A DNA stretch of 64,000 nucleotides, from positions 5,332,001-5,396,000 of the forward strand of contig CAVNZM010000001.1 of assembly GCA_963693365.1 (NCBI GenBank), given 5' to 3'. Positions within the stretch are counted from its first letter, which is position 1; each line of letters begins with the position of its first letter. The notes under the pieces are model-generated. The model was given only the letters and a program-made list of their open reading frames with translations, made no database searches and was not told the origin of the DNA. The stretch is from Amoebidium appalachense. Taxonomy: Eukaryota > Ichthyosporea. Of this stretch, positions 49,590 through 59,300 are shown piece after piece. The position numbers and the translations under genes are program-made.

Positions 49590-50658
49590 ACACACTACCA
49601 CCACCACCACCCACCCATCTCTCTGATGTTTGCTTGTGCCCCCACAGTCGCTGCTCGAACACGCCCAAAATGGCTGTCTGTCGGACCCCCCCGGCCTGCC
49701 CCTCTACTACGAGACCACTGCCGACGCAGATGGGCTCATGCGCTACCGCTGCATCCGGGGCACCAACGAGGTGGAGGGGGCAGTGCACAACCCCCTGGCC
49801 ACCCACTTTGGGGCCACACGCATGTCGCTGCGCCTGCTGGACGCCACCATGTCCAATAGGCGCCACCGCCACAACCTGCGTGCACACTACCGCAACCGCC
49901 TGGGCCAGGCATCGGGGCCCCCCCACTACAGCCCCTGGATTGTTGACGACATGGAGGCACTGGCGCTGATGCTGTACGGCCATCACCTCGACCCCCAGTG
50001 GGTACCCGTAGGCTGCTACAAGCTACCGGAGGAGTACTTCAACTTTGCCCCGCTCTCCTGTGTGGCCAATGCCCCGGCGCAGGAGCCAGTTGCGGTGCCC
50101 GCACCCCCACCTCCGTCTGATAACATCGAGCCTGCAGCCAATGGCGTGATGGGCGGGCCAGAGGACTGTGAGGTCGAGGAGGGTGACGGTGCTGCCATGG
50201 GGGGGGGCAACCAGGTGGCGCGTGGTGCACCACAGCCGGACCCTGCACTGAGGGGCGACTACAAGTTCCTGGCGCAGAAGCAACATGTGGCCATCCCCTT
50301 CCTTCCGGTGCTTACCCCTCAGGAGCGCAAGCTATTCAGCACGCTGCTCCTGGGCACCTACAAGGCACATGCAAAGCCCAACGGCCAGCTGTTCGAGGCT
50401 TTGGCCCAAGACTTCAACAAGGCTGCCTCTGTGGCTGGGGGAATCTACATGAAGGATGCGGCCTACATCAAGAAGCATTTCGACAAGTGGAAGACCTGGC
50501 AGACGGCACATGCACAGCGCTCCACACACGAGGGCCTGGCAGATCACCGCAAGCGTATGCGCGAGGAGAGGGCAGACGCTGTGCCAGCAACCATACGGCC
50601 TGCCCCCTTGCCACCCCCTCCCTGTTCCAGACGGTGTCGATGCAGGGGCGCAGCGTGA
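43274..50658 (+). CDS. DDE (RNase H-fold) transposase with embedded WRN-like DEDDy 3'-5' exonuclease, 6 exons
   Basis: Exons: 43274-44423, 45406-45594, 46586-47416, 47881-48521, 49007-49276, 49648-50658. All phases agree, giving about 1363 residues. The N-terminus is basic and AT-hook-like (MKPGCPKGTTQ, GAREGAGRKKK), then comes an acidic linker, then a zinc-binding-type region with FCDTCKKNF. Transposase core: first Asp in KADHTF (exon 2), second in YTDRCCQDRAF (exon 3), Glu in RGTNEVEG (exon 6). Between the last two sits a complete exonuclease: VVGLDCEWVYR (Exo I), KVGKQIGTDSAHL (Exo II), YAALDAYASLQVY (Exo III). GCLSDPPG precedes the RGTN motif. Intron 1 is GC-AG (CAG|GCAAGT); the alternative GT donor hits a stop. 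The coding sequence is intact up to a frame problem near 50620. The first zinc pair is odd (CPFD rather than CPxC). The start is the first ATG before the conserved KPGCPKGTT segment; an upstream start is possible. Confidence 0.85.
45943..46009. repeat. G run of about 65 bases in transposase intron 2
   Basis: An uninterrupted poly(G) on the transcribed-sense strand inside intron 45595-46585. Exact length is uncertain. Confidence 0.85.
46190..46500. repeat. Degenerate minisatellite in transposase intron 2
   Basis: Five to six imperfect units of 'gtgggcacatgggtttgggggga...gggggaaaggatt', about 45-60 bp each, end just before exon 3. Confidence 0.75.
48726..48802. repeat. G run of about 77 bases in transposase intron 4
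   Basis: The longest homopolymer of the window, in intron 48522-49006, plus strand. Strong G-quadruplex potential. Confidence 0.85.
49380..49455. repeat. (GA)n microsatellite in transposase intron 5
   Basis: About 37 GA units, flanked by C runs and (CA)n in intron 49277-49647. Confidence 0.9.
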
Positions 50659-51247
50659 GCGGCCCTTGCCCATGCTAGTGGGCAAAAAGCATCGCAACAT
50701 TGGCCCTGAGGGGCCCCTGCAGATGGATTTGCCGGTGCCCCCTCCTATGCAGCCACCCCAGAGAGCCCCCAAGACCTGCAAGACGTGTGGCCGCCAGGGC
50801 AAGGGCTGCCCCGGCTCCAATCGGGCCAAGAGCTGCCCACGTTGGGTTGCAGCCAATCAGGATGCCATGCCACCAGCACCCGCGCTTGACATGCAGCAGG
50901 GCCATGTGCCGCACATGCCCCCTGCACCCCATCCAGGCCCGCACCACCCACATGGCTGGCCCCCACCGTGGGGCATCATGCCGCCTCAGCCCGGCCCTGC
51001 CTTCCCCATGCCTGGGCTACTGCCGCAGCACGGTCCCCATCCTTACTTGGGCCATGTGGGCCAGCCCTCGGCTGGTGGGCAGTTCCCACCCCCTTCTCGT
51101 GCATCTGCTGTGCTGGGCCTGGCGTTGCCACCTGCTGGAGAGACGCAGCTGCAATGGCACGATCGAAAGCAAAGTAATCGTGGCCGCAAGTCTGCAGGCA
51201 GCCAATCAGGATCTCAGAGTAGTCAGAGTAGCCAAACTAGTGTCTAA
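50620..51247 (+). other. Frame-shifted C-terminal tail of the transposase with a Cys cluster
   Basis: The transposase frame stops at 50658. The +1 frame from about 50620 continues to 51247 and looks coding: it holds CKTCGRQGKGCPG and KSC, a small zinc-knuckle-like cluster of the sort found at transposase ends, then Pro/His/Gly-rich sequence and a Ser/Gln-rich tail ending QTSV and TAA. The switch falls in a C-rich stretch (cccccttgccaccccctccc), where a one-base indel is easy. I infer that the functional protein reaches 51247, about 1560 residues, or that this copy is damaged at its C-terminus. Confidence 0.6.
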
Positions 51248-51333
51248 TATTGGAATGTACACCAATGTAACGGATCTCATATGTGTTGTAGTGCTTCAAG
51301 TTATACCTGTTCTTCGTACAGTCATGTTAGGGG

Positions 51334-51367
<34 letters not shown>

Positions 51368-51693
51368 CTAGCTTTCATTCCGAAGTTTACTGTAAAGAAT
51401 TAAAATTTAGAATCTGAGTAATAGTACAGAGCCTTTGCACTTTTCTCTGTTTGTTAGGAATTCTTTGTGATCGAGAGTATGGTGTGTTAGACTATTGGTG
51501 TTAATGTGTCCTGGAAGGTGTATAATGTCTGCTGGCCGTAGTCAGTATCTATTTTTAGGTATATAGTATATTTTTAAATGTTGGCCGCTGGCCAATAAAT
51601 AGCAAATAATAAACACACGATAAAGTCAACAGCGTGCCAAAAAACTAATCCCCAGCGAGCGCACCCAGTGATGTGTGTGTGTGTGTGTGTGTC

Positions 51694-51763
<70 letters not shown>

Positions 51764-53092
51764 CGCGCGTGCGTGCGTGTGTGTGTGTGTGTGCGTGCGT
51801 GCGTGCGTGTGTGCGTGTGTGCGTGTGTGCGTGTGTGCGTGTGTGTGTGTGAGTGTGTGTGTGTGTGTGTGTATGTGTGGTGTGGTGTGTGCGCGGCTTG
51901 TACATATGTACGTGTTCATGTGCACCTGTGTCGGACCTACGAAGTACATGAAAGTAAATTTTGACAGCATCGATCTGCCGGTGTGTATGTGTATGTGTGC
52001 CAGTGCAGCAGGTGTGCCTTGTAACTGATAGCTTCGCATTTTACGTGTGTGTATATATAGTAGTACGCATAGACACTTGCTGATCATTCGGATCGACATT
52101 AATATTTAATCTGTCGGTCCTCGGTTTTTTGAGTGAATGATGATCAAGTGTAAGAGCATTCACTTGGCAAGTATTAATGTTGCAGAGGCTAGCTGCAGCT
52201 GCAAGCGTCGGGTGCACACTGACAATTGTCTTTTCAGCGAGTCTAACCTGCAGGCAGCAGCTGCACACATATAGGGTTGTTATCTTGCGGCACATGCACG
52301 GTGATCATTTCAGAGTAATAGAGTTCAGAGCAATGAAAATAATGAAAATAACTAAACTTTGTGACTACTTTAAAGTTGCTGAGATCATACGTGGTGCAAG
52401 CTGCACTATGAACACATGTATAGTGCTAGTAATTAATACATTTTTGTTGCCTTCTGCAGGGTTATCGTAGCTACGTCACGGCCTGCACTCAGGGGGGGGG
52501 GGGGGGGGAGGAGGGGGGGATGATTCGAAGGGGGTATAAATAAGAACATGCACCTAAAGGTCTTTCCCGTGGATCCTCCCCCCTCCCCCCCCCCCCCACC
52601 TCTCCCTCCCCCGGGGCCCCATACTATGATATCTAGGCCCAATATTATATGCCCCTTCCCCCCCCCCCCCCCCTCCCCTCTCCGGATCCCCGGACCCCAC
52701 TTCCCTACCCGGAGGCTCAAGAGCTCCCCCCTTCCCCCTTCCCCCCCCCCCCCCTCCCCCCCCCCCCCAAGGCTTACGGGGGCCCTTCTTCATCGAGGGG
52801 GAGGGGGTGGGGGTGGGGGGGTGGGGGGAGGGGGTGGGGGGGAGGGAAGTGGAAGGCGGGGGTGGATGCATGTCAGCCTAGGTGAATTCAATTGTTTAAC
52901 TCCAGTGTGCAGGACTGGTCTGAAGGCTTAAGAAAACAACGAGGAAATGGGGTCCAGTGGAGGTGGTGGTGGTGTTCTGTGTGTGTGTGTACACGTGCAC
53001 GTATGTGTGTGGTTTTTTTAAGGGGTGAGTGGTGGTGGTGGTGGTGGTGGTGGTCACCGTGGTGGTGGTGTGTGTGTCTGGTGTGTGTGTGT

Positions 53093-53137
<45 letters not shown>

Positions 53138-55283
53138 TAGAAAGAAAAACTGCTCGTGGGTCACTGTTTTTCGTCACTGTATTTGTAACGGGCCGCTCAT
53201 ATTTATATAACTACTTTAATTTAAGTACACGTGTTCATTATCATATACGATGGCCAAATATAGAAATTTTGGCGTCGAAGTTCTTGGAGCTAAAAAAACG
53301 TTTAAAAGGGGGAAATAATAGCTTGGCCCCAAATTTACCTTGCCGTTTTTAGCGAATGTATTTTTTATTCATGAGTTCTAGTGATTCAGTGAGTGCACGT
53401 GCCTGCCTCAGGCTGATCATGACAACTGCAACACACCATTCCTACATGGATATCAACCAAAAGAAAATAGTATATACTGTGGTGGTCTCCTAAACCTTGT
53501 GCGGCATGCGCATACATGATATTACAGTGACGCATGTGCATATTATTGTTCTGTACACCGGAGTGTGCCGGTGCACGTGGCTGTTTTGTGCACATGTTAC
53601 AATAGCAGCACGATCTCCCTAAACTCCATGTTTACACATCCCTCACCCTGGCTCTGCCTTGTCGGTGCTCCAAAACACACATACAAATCCCCCTAGACTC
53701 AGTGCCTGCACATGGTCGCATTCACGTGCAGGTCACGTGACACATGCGATGCCATACTGCCGTCTACAGCAACAACCACGGCAGCATGTATACCGGCCCA
53801 GCACGAAATATACTTATCGGCAGCCCACTGAACTCGCCCATTTTCTCTTTTTCATGTATGTCCCTCCTTTTTTGTAAAATCACCCTTTTTGGCCTCCCGG
53901 TAGTGGATTTTGCAGGATTTGACTTCTTTGAGGTCCAAAAACCTCAAATTTTCCCCGGCGGGGCCGGGGAGGGAGAATTCAAAAATTGCCCGCTCCTGAT
54001 ATGGTACCCGGGCCGGAATTGCGGCAATTCCCTTGTTTTTCAATTCTTGTGTGATATCGACCACAACCTTATTTAAGTGACCCGACAAATGACTTCAAGT
54101 GCAGTGCATCGGGTACATAAGCAAGTTCTATTTTATTAGTATGACGTTACTATCTCTCTTAACCTGTGCGTTCCGGCCACGTGCATCGCCATCTGGCACT
54201 GCACCACGCACGCACACCCACCCACCTACACTTTACCCATGTCACCGCTTATGCACGTGCACACACAATTTCATGGGGACCATGGCCACCAGCGCCTACA
54301 TAGGTCACAATGCCGTCTACCCCCCCCCCCCCCCCCCCCCCCCCCCGGCCCCCGCGCAGCCCCCCCTCCAGCCACATATGAACATACACAAATGTGTGCG
54401 TACGTATGCACTCTCCACTACACCAACATGTGCATATGCGCACCAAACTCACTCCACCTGCATGGTCAACGACCCACTCGTGATGTGCACGGGTACGTCA
54501 ACTGACAAATCCACCAATAGGTATGCACACACCGCTGCCGCGCAAAAGAATAATGCAGGCATCCCACCATACGTTCGATGAGAGGCCCCCCCGGCCCACC
54601 CGGATGCATATACCCCCCCCCCCCCCCCCCCAAAAAAAAAAAAAATAAAATAAAATAAATAAATAAATAATAAAAATAAATAATAAAAAGGCACAAACAA
54701 ACCCCAAAATTCCTCAGTTTGATATATCTGTAACTTGTGTGCAATCCGTAAGTGCGCACATGCACCAACTGCAATGACGGGTAGAGAGGTGGTTCATGAC
54801 AATATATATGCATTGGAATACAGGTTAGGTTGGTAATCGCGATCAACAGAGGCTGTGGGCCAAATAATATATTGATAGCGGGGAGGTACATAACAAGGGG
54901 GGGGGGGGGGGGGGGGGGTGGAGGTTGGCTTCCGGATGCACCGTGACAAATTTTTCTTGTCAGCCTCTGCCACAAACAAACACAACAATTAAATTGGCTT
55001 CAAAAAAATCTCCCATAGATTGATGACACGTTGGTCATTTTTCGTAGACAGCCACCCGCAACTCCATCCCATATGCCGTTGGCTTTACCAAACCTGTTTG
55101 TTGCAGAAAAAGCAGAGTTATTCTTTTGCTAAACACACCAGAAAATTTGGTGCTGTGTGGCCCTGCTGTCTTGTTCAGATGAAGCACTACTTGCACTTGG
55201 GTTAGGCAGGAAGACGGCAGATGCAGGCATGGCGGGACAAGCAGAAGCCGGTGGAACCTGGGCAGAGGCACTACAGGTAGACC
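51248..55283. other. Region between the transposase and the nested copia elements
   Basis: The transposase 3' flank includes aataaa at 51594-51599, a candidate poly(A) signal. (TG)n/(TGCG) arrays occupy 51670-51890. Mixed sequence with C and G runs follows (52490-52860, 53106-53135, 54319-54346) and a C(n)A(n) tract runs into (AATA)n (54613-54690). No clear gene was seen apart from a doubtful frame at 53852. Confidence 0.5.
53852..54088 (-). other. Possible coding remnant without a start codon
   Basis: A repeat-free 78-codon open frame with ordinary composition (VVVDITQELKNKG, PARVPYQERAIFEF). It has no ATG and no clear splice partner, and I do not recognise it. It could be an exon or a piece of a decayed gene. 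Confidence 0.2.
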
Positions 55284-55408
55284 TCAGGCACCAGGCCCAA
55301 GAACGAAACAGAGCCAAGGCGGACATTTGTTTTGAAGCTCCCAGGCAGCCTTGGTCGGCTTGGTGCTGAAACGGCCGAGGTAGCCAATGGCATATGAGAT
55401 GTCAGGCC
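55284..55408 (-). pseudogene. Older copia: downstream half (RT end) after the insertion point
   Basis: The minus-strand sequence RPDISYAIGYLGRFSTKPTK is the stretch that follows the RT connection in copia pol. Its upstream partner ends at 61288, ...LLWVARCSR. The two halves are separated by the younger element and share its 5-bp target duplication. Beyond about 55284 the frame is lost. Confidence 0.8.
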
Positions 55409-56173
55409 TGTTGGACATTGTGTTCATAGAAGCTAGTTCTAGTGCACGTTGTTCCTTCTGTAAGTCAGAAATGATTGCATCTTGTGAGGCCAACCTCTGC
55501 TCCAGTAGTTGGACTAGTTGCTGCAACTGTAAGTTGTCAGACATAGTGTCGTGTATGATGGGTAACTAGTCTATGTGTTTTGTGCACTGGAAACGACAGT
55601 AGAAAAGTGTAAATCAAACGTTCTGCTTCCCATGTTTGTGACATGGGAGGCACTGCTTTATATAGTCGTTGGCCACCTCATGGTGGCCTCGTGTGCACCC
55701 TGGTGGTGGGCCATGTACAGCATGGCCGAAAAGAGAGCACAATGAAAACAAGTCGTTAAAGATATAAAAGTTAACTGTGCACGTTGAGTGGCTAGTTAAC
55801 TTGCACTAAAGCACACAAATAAACGTGTTTAACACACCAATTGCAGTTAAACGTAAATCTTGCTTCACACAACTAAAAATATTCTGAGAATATCCGGGAA
55901 TAAAGCACACTACCACTCTAAGAATAGAATCCTGTGGCAAATATAGACATGACATCATCTGAACCGGGAATATTAATTAATGAGCACAATTAGCACGTTG
56001 CTAGTGAAGCTCGTCATTGGTACAGTTTTGGCTCAAACATATAACTACCATATATGAATATGACCGTAAACAAAAGCTCTATGCACTCGAGTGAGTGTTG
56101 AAACAGTTATTCAATTGCTCAGAAACTTTCTCTAACAGACATTGCTAGCCGGGAGTACCAGTGTACTCCAACA
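55409..56173 (-). repeat. 3' LTR of the intact copia element (765 bp)
   Basis: Starts TGTTGGAGTACAC and ends ATGTCCAACA on the minus strand, so the ends form the inverted repeat TGTTGGA/TCCAACA. By eye it is identical over its whole length to the copy at 60523-61287. It contains a TATA box (55657-55664) and the first 45 codons of gag. Confidence 0.95.
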
Positions 56174-56182
56174 CCCCTACTC
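56174..56182 (-). other. Polypurine tract of the copia element
   Basis: GAGTAGGGG lies directly before the 3' LTR on the minus strand and would prime plus-strand DNA synthesis. A second copy of AATTGAGTAGGGG lies near 56261-56273, closer to the pol stop. Confidence 0.75.
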
Positions 56183-56359
56183 AATTGGATAATTGTGGTA
56201 TGAATTAATGCAACTGAGCTCGAGTGCTTCAGGTGCACAAAATACAGACAATAAAGATTCCCCTACTCAATTTTAGTATGGTACACGTAGTTGCACAGTC
56301 GGATGCAACTCTCTCCCCCCCCCTGAAGTATGAGGGCGCAGTTGGTTGATGACGGGTGC

Positions 56360-59300
56360 TCAGCACATGTTGAGCATCCCCACGGCCTTGGTGAAGAAAG
56401 AGGCAGACAGGGCCTTGGTGAACATGTCGGCCTTGTTGTCAGCAGAAGCCACCGGGACCACAGTGATGTTGCCCAGCAGGTGATGTTCCTTGACGGAGCA
56501 GTAGCGGACGTCGATGTGCTTGGTCTTGGGCTTAACCCCCAGGGTGTCCAGCAGGGCCCGGGCAGACTCATTGTCCCCATGGATGGGCACCGGGGTGGGC
56601 TCATTGATAGGATTAAGGCCCAGGTCGTCCATCACATAGTTGAGCCATAGGGCCTCGTTCGTAGCAGCAGACATGGCCACAAATTCAGCCTCAGTGGAGC
56701 TGTGGGTGGTGATGGACTGGAGCCGAGACACCCAGGACACAGGGGAGGAGTTTATGAAGAAGACATAGCCCGTGGTGGAGCGCCGGGTGTCGCGGTCCTC
56801 GGCGTAGTCGGAGTCGGAGTAGCCAACAAGGTTGGGGGGGCCGGGACGGTAGACAATACCCAGGTCGATGGTGGCCAGCAGGTAGCTTACAACTCTGGTA
56901 GCCATAGTCCAGTGGGTGACGGTGGGCGCATGAATGTGTCGAGTAAGGACTCCCAGAGCCTGGGAAATGTCGGGGCGGGTGGTACGCGCAATCCACAGCA
57001 GGGCACCGACCAGGCTGGCATAGTCCTCCTTCTTGCTGTAGGCTGGGGTCTTGTTGCTTTCACTGGCCTGGCCCGGGACGATGGGGGTCTTGGTGCCGGA
57101 CATGTGGGTGAGACGAAAACGGGCAGCCAAGTCGATGATGTGTTGACGATGGCCCAGACGCAGAGACCCGTCCTCCAGCCAGGTAAGAGTGTGCCCGATG
57201 AGCAGGGTAGGACGACCCAGGTCCTTGGCAGAGAAACGAGCATCCAGCTTGGTGAAAAAATCGTCGATGAGCGCATCAGTGGCGGCCGTCACGGTGAAGT
57301 CATCCACGTAGGCAGCAAGGGCAATAAATGTTGGGGTCCCGGCATTCTTGATGAACAGGCACGGGTCAGCAGCACTCACAATGAAGCCTTGGTCGAGGAG
57401 ATGGTCACGGAGGGCCTCATACCACTGGCGCGGTGCCTGTTTTAGGCCGTAGAGCGCCTTGTGGAGCAAGCCGACAGCATGGGGGGCCGAGGGGTTGACG
57501 AAGCCAGGGGGCTGCTCAATGTAGATGGTCTCGTTGACGGTGCCGTTAAGGAATGCTGTGTTGACGTCGATGTGGCGCAGAGGCAGACCTTGGGCCACGG
57601 AGGTAGCCAAAACCAGCCGGATGGTAGCCAGCGCAGCCACAGGTGACTCGGTGACGAAATAGTCCTGGCCAGGCTGCTGGTAGTTGCCCCGGGCCACAAG
57701 CCGGGCCTTGAAAGCAGTGACGTTGCCGACGTTGTCCTGCTTGACCGTAAAGACCCAGCCGACCGGAATGACAGTGGAGCCATCCTCTGGACGGGGCACA
57801 AGGGTGAAGGTGCCGTTGTCTTCCAGGGCCTTGAGCTCACGGTGTGCAGCCTCCTCCCATTTCAGACGCTGGGGACTCTTGAGTGCAGCCCGGACAGTCT
57901 TGGGGACAACAATGGTGGAAGCCTTGATGGGTGTTGATGCAGGAGCCGTAGCCTGGGGGGCAAGGGGGGCCGTAGCAGCAGCCACGTTGGCAGTCGGGCC
58001 TCGACGTTGGTCGTTGTACACAGCGCCACTACGGGTCGTCCGGGGGAGCCGATGTGCAGGCTCGGGCAGGATCGGAATGTCCAATTGATCACTCGGCGCT
58101 GTCCCATTGGCTGACAGACGAGACGAATCAGATTGCTGATCATTCCGGACGATGTGATTGGCTGGCTGATTTGACGAATCAGATGACTCCAAAAAATGAT
58201 GAATTGCCGGTGCGGTCGACCAATCAGATGGGACATCACGGAGGGGGTGCAGAATAGCAGCCTCGTCGAACTGCACGTCACGGCTGACGGTCATCTTGTG
58301 TGCTGCTGGAATCCAGACCTTGTAGCCCTTGATGTTAGGAGGGTAGCCCACGAAGATGCCCTTGACGGCACGAGGCGCCAGTTTCGGTGTATCCTGTTGA
58401 TGGACGTAGCAGGGAGAGCCCCAGACACGGAGCCGGCTGTAGTCGGGAGGAATGCCGGTCCACAGCAGGGCGGGAGACGATTGGCTGCCGGTGGCTCGCG
58501 ACGGGAGCATGTTGCGTATAAAAGCCGCGGTCACAGCTGCCTCGGCCCAGAATCCCACCGGAAGGCCGGACTGCTGCAGGAGTGCCCGAACCATGTCGAG
58601 GAGGGTCCGGTTCAGTCGTTCGGCAGTCCCATTCTGTTGAGGAGAGCCGGTGGTAGTGATCTGATGGCGAATGCCATGCTCACGGTTGTAGTCCCCGAAG
58701 GCCGTGCCCATGTACTCGCCCCCCCCGTCGGACTGAAACACCTGCATGGGAACACCGTGTTGGGTAACCGCCGCCTTGTGGTACGTCACATATGCAGCCA
58801 GTGTGTCCGACTTCTTGACGAGGGGCACGGCCGTGGTGTGGCCGGTGAATTCGTCGTGGAACGTCGCCAAGTACTGAGCACCACCGATCGCGGGAGGGAA
58901 GGGGCCGCTGATGTCGCTGTGAACCTTGGCTAGGACCCGGGGAGCTTGGCTAGTTGATTCGGAGAAGGCAACACGGTGGGCTTTGCCGAGGGCACAGGGC
59001 TCACACACACCCGGAGACTTGGCACCGCCACCCACCAACAGGCCTGCAGACTTGATGACCGAGCGTACAGCGTCAATGCCAGCATGGCCCAGACGGTAGT
59101 GCCACGTGTTGAGGTCGGCAGTAACCTTGAGGATACGCGGAGCAGTGGTGGTTTGGGCGTCCGGGGTTGTGTCCGCGCGCAGAAGAGACACCGCCATGTG
59201 GTACAGCTTGGTGCCGACAGCCGAGCCGGTGGCCAGAATTTGATCGCCGTAGCACAACTTAACGCCGCCGCGGGTGTCAAAGCGGGGTAAAACACCGTTG

